From Sphingobacterium humi (GTDB taxonomy: Bacteria > Bacteroidota > Bacteroidia > Sphingobacteriales > Sphingobacteriaceae), in contig NZ_WSQA01000015.1 in NCBI RefSeq assembly GCF_009768885.1, positions 90,991 to 154,990 of the forward strand: a stretch of 64,000 nt of DNA. Direction: 5' to 3'. The notes beneath the pieces were generated by a model, which worked only from the letters and a program-made list of their open reading frames with translations, ran no database searches and was not told where the DNA came from. The position numbers and the translations under genes are program-made. This document shows, in pieces, positions 26,190-33,442 of the stretch. The number at the start of each line of letters is the position of its first letter. The stretch's first letter is position 1.

Positions 26190-26615
26190 CTATCCAAATA
26201 TACCATCTCCATTTTTGTACATAGCTGCAAACATTGCTAATAAAATACTAACGATATAAGTGATTATTAATGGTATTGCAGGATGTATACTTTTTCCTTT
26301 CTTTTTCTCCTTTGCCTTATATTTTACAATAATTTTTCTCCAGCGATTCTTATAAGAATAAGATAGCCATATTGATATCATAATTATGCTTCCCGTGATA
26401 TATTTATAATGATTTATTTTAGAGATAAAATCTCCAAATTTTATTTTTTCCTTACTAAGTCCTTCTATAATAAATAGAATTGTCGCAAAATTCATTATAA
26501 AACAGGCGCCAATTATCATAATCGCAAATAGTGTTGGCGTATCTTCCCAATTCTTTGACTTCTTTGCCAACTGATAGCCTTTATAAAACAAATAATCGTA
26601 TATCATAGTTACCAA
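26190..26615 (-). CDS. Small polytopic membrane protein of the toxin array
   Basis: A 141-residue protein with three predicted membrane helices (about residues 28-50, 70-86 and 115-135; for example IMIIGACFIMNFATILFII and AIPLIITYIVSILLAMFAA) and a strongly basic loop (KYKAKEKKKGKS). No family is recognised. It follows a second membrane gene behind the payload at 27090 and is the last gene before the IS. Immunity to a membrane-active payload is a guess from position. Confidence 0.55.
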   Translation of the reverse strand: MVTMIYDYLFYKGYQLAKKSKNWEDTPTLFAIMIIGACFIMNFATILFIIEGLSKEKIKFGDFISKINHYKYITGSIIMISIWLSYSYKNRWRKIIVKYKAKEKKKGKSIHPAIPLIITYIVSILLAMFAAMYKNGDGIFG

Positions 26616-26679
26616 CTTTCAATCCAGTTATAAAATTTATCGCCCAACCTGAAAATAATCAAGAAATAACTTTTACACA

Positions 26680-27093
26680 TTATTCAATTATTTCTATTCT
26701 TATTCCAAGATTTACCATTTTGTTTATCAATCTTCTTTTTTCAAACCCTATCCAATTAACAGTTACTGAATTTATGCTACATCCTTCTTTATCTAGAATC
26801 TCTATTTCTGTCATACTGTAAGTAGCCCCAAACACTTTCTTAAATTTAACTACTGATATTTCTGAAATATCTATTCTATTTCTACCTAAAAACCATATTG
26901 GCTTCCATATGGTTATTTGATTTATGCTTATTTTTATTACTCTAAAGAAAACAAGAAATATCATCAAAAAAAAGATAACAATTATTATAGACGTAATCGA
27001 ATACAAACTACTGTTGTTATATACATTTAATACGTAGCACATAACGGATAATAATAATCCATTACGTATAGCTGAAATAAACCCTATGATCAT
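26680..27093 (-). CDS. Membrane protein with possible PH-like domain, partner of the 27090 payload
   Basis: A 137-residue protein with two adjacent membrane helices (about residues 7-25 and 32-52) and a C-terminal beta-rich soluble part (FLGRNRIDISEISVVKFKKV), reminiscent of bacterial PH-like membrane proteins. Its start overlaps the stop of the RHS gene by 4 bp, so it is translationally coupled to that payload. This is the expected arrangement for an immunity protein. No named family can be assigned with certainty. Confidence 0.6.
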   Translation of the reverse strand: MIIGFISAIRNGLLLSVMCYVLNVYNNSSLYSITSIIIVIFFLMIFLVFFRVIKISINQITIWKPIWFLGRNRIDISEISVVKFKKVFGATYSMTEIEILDKEGCSINSVTVNWIGFEKRRLINKMVNLGIRIEIIE

Positions 27094-29321
27094 TTCTTTT
27101 CTGTCGTTTTTTTGAAATTATAATAATCTATTCCCCTAAAACCCCAATTCATATAACCAAATGGATTTTTTAAAATGACATCAACTGCATCAACATAAGG
27201 AGCAGTACGATTCAAATCATTATTATTGATATTCAATAAATTATATGTACCTACACCTAAGCTAACACCATCCCATAACCATAGGTATGTTTGGGTATAT
27301 GTTGCTGTTCCTGAAAGCGACATATTGAAAAGTCTAGTTGTTGTTAGGGCGTATCCACCTCCTGTAAAGACCGTAGCCAGCGTACTTCCAACAAATTTTA
27401 TTGTTGGCCATCCTTTATTAGTGAAGCCGTCTGCACCTTCCCATGAAGATTCCCGCCCTGCAAGGTTTCCTATCCAATTCTCTCGCATCACATCATCAAT
27501 CCATGCATCACCACTACGTAGCACATGAGCTATTCCATCATACCAATGTCCTTCTCCCTGAGATTGTAGTCCCAAAACATTCGTACCGCTGGATAATATA
27601 AGTTTATTGTTGATGTATTCATTTTGCTGTCTGGGAGAAATACCTATATGTATCCGCAGATTGTCAATGACAGGATTGTGTTTTTCTAAAGAAAAACTGA
27701 GCATAGTATCAATTTCGTCTGCTTTGCTTGCAGATGCGTTATTCTGATTACTCCCGAGCGTATATTCATTAAATGTATATTGCAAACGTCCATCTTGGTC
27801 CGTCAGTAAAAACTTTCCATTGTTTGCCTGCGGCGGATCATCGGGCTGCATCCCACTAGTATCCGTCCACTTAACTGGATTACAAAACCCATAATTATAG
27901 CTGCTCCAAGTGGGCATTTCACTTTGCAGCATATCTACTGCGCTCCACCTCGCCAGCCAAGGGATATAGTAACGTCTGCCCATGCTGTACAAACCACTTT
28001 CTTCGTCACGTTCCATTTGAACGAAACGGTAGCGTTTTGCAACCGCATTAATGCTTGTATTCATTGCCTGGTAGCTTGTAGTACCATAAGGATGGTACTC
28101 CTCATAGCTGATTACTTCCGCATCACCATCTAATTCTAAGCTGGCAGATTGCAAGTGATTAGAATAGATATACCTTTCCAAAGATGCCGGGCTTGGGTCA
28201 GTGCCTACGGTACGTTCTTCCAGCATGGCTATACGTCCGGTATCATCGCTTACGTGTACGGTAGTGCGTTCTAAATCTATCGCTCCCAGGCTGTCGTATT
28301 TGCGGTATATTTCATAGTTACCTAAATAAATCCGTTCTTCTTTAACAGTGCCTTTGTCTGTAAATTTTCTTATCCTTTGTCCACTACTATATTGATAATG
28401 CGTAGGCTCACTTGCTTTTGTTATACTGCTTAGCTCGTTATTTATATTCCATGCCATGCTGCCTAAATGCGGCATGGTGAGCATGTTACCCCTGCTGTCA
28501 TGCGTATAACTGTAAGTGTTTACACCAACAGTTGTACTTAGTAAACGGTTACTTGCGGTATCAACATTGTATGTTCTTGTATAACTTCCCGCTGTAGCTA
28601 CATGCTGCAATTCAAGTATATTACCCACTTCGTCATACGTATAATGCTGTGTATAGTTCTGTACGGCATTACCATTGCCTTTGTGAGACGTCTGCCACGC
28701 GCTGTCGTTCCAGTTGTCTGATGCGCTAAAGGTAGCCGTACCAATTAATTCTCTGCCTCGGGCTTCTATTAAGCGGTACAATGCATCGTACGTAAATTTT
28801 TGTGTAGGGCTTACCACACTGTTATTAAAGAACAACGTCTGTTGCGCATCGTCCTGTATTTGTGTGATGTTACCTACCGGGTCGTACCAGTAATGCAGGT
28901 CCTGTAATACTTCGTTGTAATGCGGGCTGAGACTATCGACATTAACGGTTAATAATCGCCTTAGCCTGAACGTTTCAGGGTCATACGTATAGCTTGTCTT
29001 CGTGCCGTTGCCGTACCAGATCGCTTGTCGTTGCCCTTTGGCATCGTAATGTATGTCCTGTACATAAATAGTACTGTTTAGCTCTACACTTTTTAATAAG
29101 CCTCTTTTATCATAGGTATAAGCCTGCACATTACCGCCTGCATCAGTTGTTGTTACAGGTCTGTTCAGCGCATCGTAAGTCAAAGAACTTGTAAACACTT
29201 CCGTACTTAATGCAGGCGGTGTACCGCTCCAGTCGGCATCGGTAAGGGTAGCATTATCCAGTAACTGTTGCTGCGTTTCTAAAGGATTGCCTTTAAAGTC
29301 ATACTCGTTGGTTTGCTGCAT
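27090..29321 (-). CDS. Orphan TcC/RHS cassette with payload 3 (chimeric body and core)
   Basis: A 743-residue protein starting MQQTNEYDFKGNPLETQQQ. Its RHS body matches the 20154 cassette almost word for word up to INAVAKRYRF. The core after ERDEESGLYSMGRRYYIPWL is that of the other subtype (SAVDMLQSEMPTWSSYNYGF, CNPVKWTDTSGMQPD). It therefore looks like a recombinant between two cassette types. The payload of about 250 residues contains GEGHWYDGIAHVLRSGDAWI and a hydrophobic FVGSTLATVFTGGGYALTTT stretch; it is unlike the other payloads. The 5' end is cut sharply compared with the others and abuts the preceding small gene. Confidence 0.8.
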   Translation of the reverse strand: MQQTNEYDFKGNPLETQQQLLDNATLTDADWSGTPPALSTEVFTSSLTYDALNRPVTTTDAGGNVQAYTYDKRGLLKSVELNSTIYVQDIHYDAKGQRQAIWYGNGTKTSYTYDPETFRLRRLLTVNVDSLSPHYNEVLQDLHYWYDPVGNITQIQDDAQQTLFFNNSVVSPTQKFTYDALYRLIEARGRELIGTATFSASDNWNDSAWQTSHKGNGNAVQNYTQHYTYDEVGNILELQHVATAGSYTRTYNVDTASNRLLSTTVGVNTYSYTHDSRGNMLTMPHLGSMAWNINNELSSITKASEPTHYQYSSGQRIRKFTDKGTVKEERIYLGNYEIYRKYDSLGAIDLERTTVHVSDDTGRIAMLEERTVGTDPSPASLERYIYSNHLQSASLELDGDAEVISYEEYHPYGTTSYQAMNTSINAVAKRYRFVQMERDEESGLYSMGRRYYIPWLARWSAVDMLQSEMPTWSSYNYGFCNPVKWTDTSGMQPDDPPQANNGKFLLTDQDGRLQYTFNEYTLGSNQNNASASKADEIDTMLSFSLEKHNPVIDNLRIHIGISPRQQNEYINNKLILSSGTNVLGLQSQGEGHWYDGIAHVLRSGDAWIDDVMRENWIGNLAGRESSWEGADGFTNKGWPTIKFVGSTLATVFTGGGYALTTTRLFNMSLSGTATYTQTYLWLWDGVSLGVGTYNLLNINNNDLNRTAPYVDAVDVILKNPFGYMNWGFRGIDYYNFKKTTEKK

Positions 29322-29331
29322 ACTGCTGCCG

Positions 29332-29787
29332 TCAATTTAATTTAATAATTTGATTACTGTCAATTATTATCATCTTGTTAAAATCAACGACTCGCTGACC
29401 ATTATATGGGATACCATATTTCTCATAATCTGACTTTTGAAGAAGTAAAGTGGCATTACTAAAATCAGTACTGTCATATATCATAGGCCATTCATACTGA
29501 GATAGAAAATTAAAATATTGAAAGGCTCTCCTTGAACCTGGTGAATAATCATTTTCATATTGTTTATCAAGAATAAAGTATTTAAAGGTAAAAGAGCCAG
29601 AACTTCTTCCGGGCATCATAACATCAGTTATTTTACCTACCGAGTAGAGAAAGTTCTTTCTTAGATTCTTTTCCTTTTCTTTACTATCAAAATCATATTT
29701 AATAAATACAACAATCAATACGATGAATCCTATCAATGTAGGTATTCCATTTTTAAAAGATTTTATACTTGAAGGATTTAGCTTCAT
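29332..29787 (-). CDS. Small membrane protein, putative partner of the 29790 payload
   Basis: A 151-residue protein with one N-terminal membrane helix (about residues 14-30, GIPTLIGFIVLIVVFIKY) and a soluble C-terminal domain (KITDVMMPGRSSGSFTFKYF). The general layout is the same as in the 119-residue protein at 22515, with no obvious sequence similarity. It lies 2 bp after the upstream RHS gene and its stop is 10 bp before the next cassette. It is probably an immunity or accessory protein. Confidence 0.6.
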   Translation of the reverse strand: MKLNPSSIKSFKNGIPTLIGFIVLIVVFIKYDFDSKEKEKNLRKNFLYSVGKITDVMMPGRSSGSFTFKYFILDKQYENDYSPGSRRAFQYFNFLSQYEWPMIYDSTDFSNATLLLQKSDYEKYGIPYNGQRVVDFNKMIIIDSNQIIKLN

Positions 29788-29789
29788 TA

Positions 29790-32216
29790 TTATTTTCTTT
29801 GGTCTATAATCATTTTCTGTATGGTATTAGAGGTTGCTGATTGCCATGTTCCCATTATTGTATTGCCAAATCGTAGGGAATTTAAAGCACCTTGCCTACC
29901 TAAAATAAGTAAGTCACGCTTTATGCCTATTGAATTTTGTGTTCCTCCACTTGTACTAATTGCAATATTCAAGCCTTTAAAAGTTAAACCAACTCCTAGA
30001 GCAATACCAATATTTGCGGAAAATTCAACATCTGACATATCTCCCAGTATATAAGATTGCTTAAATCCATCATTATAAGTATATGCAAATCCTTGCCCAA
30101 TGGATTCTGATGCCACAGGATTCATAAGTATCCCTGATGCTAAACCAGATGTAATATTAATCTTTCCTATATCAAAGCCATTAGTTAGATATTGTCCACC
30201 AGCATCTGTTAAAGAGGAAAGACCTCTCATTGTAAAATTAAATCCTGTACCTATACCGCCAAAAGGTAAAGTAAGTGAAGTCGTAAAACCAACTTGTGTT
30301 ACTCTAATAAACTGTTCAGTCGCTTTCATCCTGATTGCTTGTATCTCTTTATCATTCCAAAAGGAAACCCAACCAGAGTCTTTATTCCCAGTACTTTTAA
30401 CTAAATCATAATCGTAGTAATAATATTCAAAACCTTCCATACTATCTAATGGTACAGCACCAATCCAATAATCCCGTGATTCTCCTTTTGCATTGGTTCC
30501 CTGAGATAAAAACATAAACCCTTCGGTACCATTTTCGAAAAATTTTAGACTATCCTCACCTTTATAGTCAATCTTGTTCTCTTGTAGCTGCTGAGGCGAT
30601 TCTCGTGGTTTTTTGTCATCCTCCGGCTGCATCCCTGTAGTATCCGTCCATTTCACTGGATTACAGAATCCATAGTTGTAAGGCGACCACATCGGCATTT
30701 CGCTTTGCAGCATATCCACTGCCGTCCAACTTGCCAGCCAAGGTATGTAGTAACGTCTGCCCATACTGTATAAACCTGATTCTTCATCTCTTTCGCATGA
30801 GCAGTACTTAAAGCGTTTGAGTGATACTTCGGCTAAACTTCTGCCACTTTGAAAGCTCGTGCTACCGTAAGAAAAATACTCCTCATAACTTATGATTGCT
30901 CCTGCATCATCTAACTCTAAGGTAGCTGTACCCAAATGATTGGAGTATTGGTAACGTAATAACTGCGCGGGTTCTGCGCCTGTTCCGGTAGTGCGTGTAT
31001 CTATTAAGGCTATACGCCCTGTATCATCACTGATGTGTAAGGTTTCTCTTTCAATCGTCAGTGTACTGCTTACAGACTTGCTATATACCTCCCATTCACC
31101 GATATATTTTCTTACTTCGGTGATATTGCTGTTGGTATCAACAATGGTTTTACGTACTCTTTGCCCTGCATTGTCATACTGGTAATAAGCTGTCCGGTTG
31201 CTGTCTATAATGACTTTTTCCAAACGGTTTTCGGCATTAAAGGTTAAGCTTTGCAGGTGTATAAATCCACCTGTTATATTCCCCCTGTTATCGTAAGCAT
31301 AGCTTTCAGGCGTACCGCTACCCACTACCGTACTCATCAGCCTGTTGCTGTTATTGGCTGTGGTATAATACCTTGTCCAGTTGCCAGTACCGCCAATCAC
31401 GGTATGCTGCATCGTTATAAAGTTGCCAACCTCATCATATTCGTAATGTTGTGTGTACCGCCTCATTTTAGCCGTATCTGCACTGGCTATTGGTACTGGC
31501 GTAATACCAATTCTGCCATTATCGTTATAGTTCGGTGCGGTATTATTACCCGCATGTTCTCTGCCTTCTGCCTGTATCAGTCTGTACAGCGCGTCATAGG
31601 TATAATCGTTTTTGGCATCGGCTACGCTGCCGTCAAAGTAAACGGTCTGCTGTGCTAAATCTTTTTGAAGCGTAACATTTCCTATAGGGTCATACCAGTA
31701 TCTTAAATCCTGTAACTCTTTGCTGTCGCTGTGTCTGGTGGTTCGTATGCGTTTAACTCTAAACGTATATTCATCGTATTCATAAGTCGTCGTTGTTCCA
31801 TTCCCGTACTGTACTTTGGTGCGTTGCCCTTTGGCATCATACTCAATATTGTTGACAATTTCTGTATCTAAGCTGTGTACATTTTCTACCTCAACGGTTT
31901 TTAATAAACCGCCTTTATCATACGTGTATGTTGTTTCTCCATTATCGGGTGTGGTCAGCTTTACAGGTCTGTTGAGGGCATCGTAAACGGTTGCTGTTTC
32001 GTAGGTTGCTGTTTCTAAATTTACACTGCCGATACTTGTCCAGTCGGGGTGCTGTGTAGCATCTTCGGTATAGGTGCGTTTTTGTATCAGCACATTGCCT
32101 TTAAAATCATAGTCTGGTGTTTCTGAAACACCCGCACCGTCGAAGATTTTATAGACTTGTCCTCTGATTTCCCTATACTTTGCCATACCTTTTTTAAAAC
32201 AACAATTTGGAGACAT
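29790..32216 (-). CDS. Orphan TcC/RHS cassette with payload 2
   Basis: An 808-residue protein opening MSPNCCFKKGMAKYREIRG inside the 38-bp junction repeat. The RHS body is of the same subtype as the expressed gene (YDGAG-type start, TEDATQHPDWTSIGSVNLE). The core is SMGRRYYIPWLASWTAVDML with CNPVKWTDTTGMQPE. The payload of about 277 residues begins with a charged stretch and ends in a glycine-rich beta-type region (SANIGIALGVGLTFKGLNIA). It lacks the TcB part and a secretion signal. Silent donor or independent TcC-like subunit are both possible. Confidence 0.8.
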   Translation of the reverse strand: MSPNCCFKKGMAKYREIRGQVYKIFDGAGVSETPDYDFKGNVLIQKRTYTEDATQHPDWTSIGSVNLETATYETATVYDALNRPVKLTTPDNGETTYTYDKGGLLKTVEVENVHSLDTEIVNNIEYDAKGQRTKVQYGNGTTTTYEYDEYTFRVKRIRTTRHSDSKELQDLRYWYDPIGNVTLQKDLAQQTVYFDGSVADAKNDYTYDALYRLIQAEGREHAGNNTAPNYNDNGRIGITPVPIASADTAKMRRYTQHYEYDEVGNFITMQHTVIGGTGNWTRYYTTANNSNRLMSTVVGSGTPESYAYDNRGNITGGFIHLQSLTFNAENRLEKVIIDSNRTAYYQYDNAGQRVRKTIVDTNSNITEVRKYIGEWEVYSKSVSSTLTIERETLHISDDTGRIALIDTRTTGTGAEPAQLLRYQYSNHLGTATLELDDAGAIISYEEYFSYGSTSFQSGRSLAEVSLKRFKYCSCERDEESGLYSMGRRYYIPWLASWTAVDMLQSEMPMWSPYNYGFCNPVKWTDTTGMQPEDDKKPRESPQQLQENKIDYKGEDSLKFFENGTEGFMFLSQGTNAKGESRDYWIGAVPLDSMEGFEYYYYDYDLVKSTGNKDSGWVSFWNDKEIQAIRMKATEQFIRVTQVGFTTSLTLPFGGIGTGFNFTMRGLSSLTDAGGQYLTNGFDIGKINITSGLASGILMNPVASESIGQGFAYTYNDGFKQSYILGDMSDVEFSANIGIALGVGLTFKGLNIAISTSGGTQNSIGIKRDLLILGRQGALNSLRFGNTIMGTWQSATSNTIQKMIIDQRK

Positions 32217-32220
32217 TACC
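32183..32220 (-). repeat. 38-bp cassette-junction repeat, copy B
   Basis: Identical to 22475-22512 over all 38 bases. It lies 12 bp after the stop of the small gene 32233-32829 and supplies the start codon of the cassette at 29790. The flanking sequences on the small-gene side are unrelated between the two copies. Confidence 0.85.
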
Positions 32221-32232
32221 CCTTACCCACTG

Positions 32233-32829
32233 CTAATGCAAGTAACAGTATGCTTTTTGTTTCAATTTTATATCTTGATTTTCATTCCTTTCAAAAATGT
32301 ACAAACAGGATGAACCGTATGTTAACCCTTTCGAACAATTAACCTTAATAAGTAAATAATTTTTATATTCTATTATAGGAGATGTTTTTATGTACAAGTT
32401 ATTCGTGCTTGCCTCTTTAATGATAACTTCATTATTCTTTTTGAATAATGTACATTTCTTTCTTTTCACAATCCTTTGTGTGTCATAATCAAACTGAATA
32501 ATAAATCTATTTTCTGGCAATGTTATACAATTAGGAATAGTGTTATGCCATATAAATAATTCGGATTTTTTATTACAAATGTTCTCTAATGAATCTAATT
32601 CCTCATTAGAGATAATATCGGATAGCTCGTGTTTTCTGTGCTCTAACTGAAATGCAAACAAGCTTCTAAGAGTTTTTTGCGATAAATATATAGAGTCACT
32701 TTCGTTTTTATTTTCTGCAATTACAAATTCAATTACTTTATTCTCTAATATTCCACTTTGAGCATAGCTAATCTGTGTAAATATATTAATTTGAAGAATT
32801 AATAAACCTGATAAAATTAATCTAATCAT
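32233..32829 (-). CDS. Secreted protein of the toxin array
   Basis: A 198-residue exported protein with a signal peptide (MIRLILSGLLILQINIFTQI, cleavage near SYAQS). The mature part is charged, with helices (QKTLRSLFAFQLEHRKHELS) and two or three cysteines. No family is recognised. It follows a degraded payload fragment (32903-33097) and is probably the surviving partner gene of that lost payload. Confidence 0.55.
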   Translation of the reverse strand: MIRLILSGLLILQINIFTQISYAQSGILENKVIEFVIAENKNESDSIYLSQKTLRSLFAFQLEHRKHELSDIISNEELDSLENICNKKSELFIWHNTIPNCITLPENRFIIQFDYDTQRIVKRKKCTLFKKNNEVIIKEASTNNLYIKTSPIIEYKNYLLIKVNCSKGLTYGSSCLYIFERNENQDIKLKQKAYCYLH

Positions 32830-32902
32830 AATTTTCTTTTTGAAATTTAGTTACCCCTGCAATCAGCCAATAGTTTGTCTTTTTTTTATTCTTCATGGTT
32901 AA

Positions 32903-33097
32903 TTATTTTTTCTGCTGGTCGCTGATTACTCTACCCGTACCCTGCTGACCTATACCTATTGCCGATTGGGTAGAAATGTAAAATATACTCCTTTCAGTAG
33001 GTGTATTTAATAACGGTTTTAAGGGTTTCCATGTGGCATCACCTATTATTCCAAACCCAAAACCCACTGTCGCATCAATACCAACATTACCTACCAA
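32903..33097 (-). pseudogene. Remnant of an RHS/TcC payload C-terminus
   Basis: The frame encodes 64 residues (MVGNVGIDATVGFGFGIIGD, ending GTGRVISDQQKK). It reads like the last 60 residues of the other payloads: glycine-rich alternating strands and a basic, Gln-rich tail as in the 29790 and 33443 proteins. It has no RHS body before it and overlaps the end of the upstream lipoprotein gene by 11 bp, so it is most likely a leftover of a payload whose front was deleted by recombination. Confidence 0.5.
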
Positions 33098-33440
33098 TTA
33101 CAGATCCCCTTGAATAGACAACAACTTGCCTCTTATTACAATTCATCCCCATCACATAAAAACTATCGCCACGATACAGTGTATAAGTTATTTCACCATA
33201 GAACTTCACTATACTATCACCAACTTGTGGAAGAATAGGAAATGAATGATAGTCAAATATTTTTATAGTCATTTTTGTCTTGTTTGACATTGCAGTCATG
33301 GCTCGATCACCATATCTCTCATATAGAGAATCTATTTTTAAGTTACCTATTATTTCACTATTTGTAATAAACACACTCTCTTCACAATCAGTACATGACA
33401 TAAACAATACTGCAATAAACATTCCTAGTCTAAAATTCAT
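33087..33440 (-). CDS. Small lipoprotein, putative partner of the expressed Tc payload
   Basis: A 117-residue protein with a lipoprotein signal peptide (MNFRLGMFIAVLFMSC, lipid cysteine at about residue 16) and a beta-rich mature domain (IKFDYHSFP-like core and GEITYTLYRGDSFYVMGMNC). It starts 2 bp after the stop of the TcB-TcC gene. A periplasmic or surface lipoprotein coupled to the payload gene fits an immunity protein, but no family is recognised. Confidence 0.6.
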   Translation of the reverse strand: MNFRLGMFIAVLFMSCTDCEESVFITNSEIIGNLKIDSLYERYGDRAMTAMSNKTKMTIKIFDYHSFPILPQVGDSIVKFYGEITYTLYRGDSFYVMGMNCNKRQVVVYSRGSVIGR

Positions 33441-33442
33441 AG

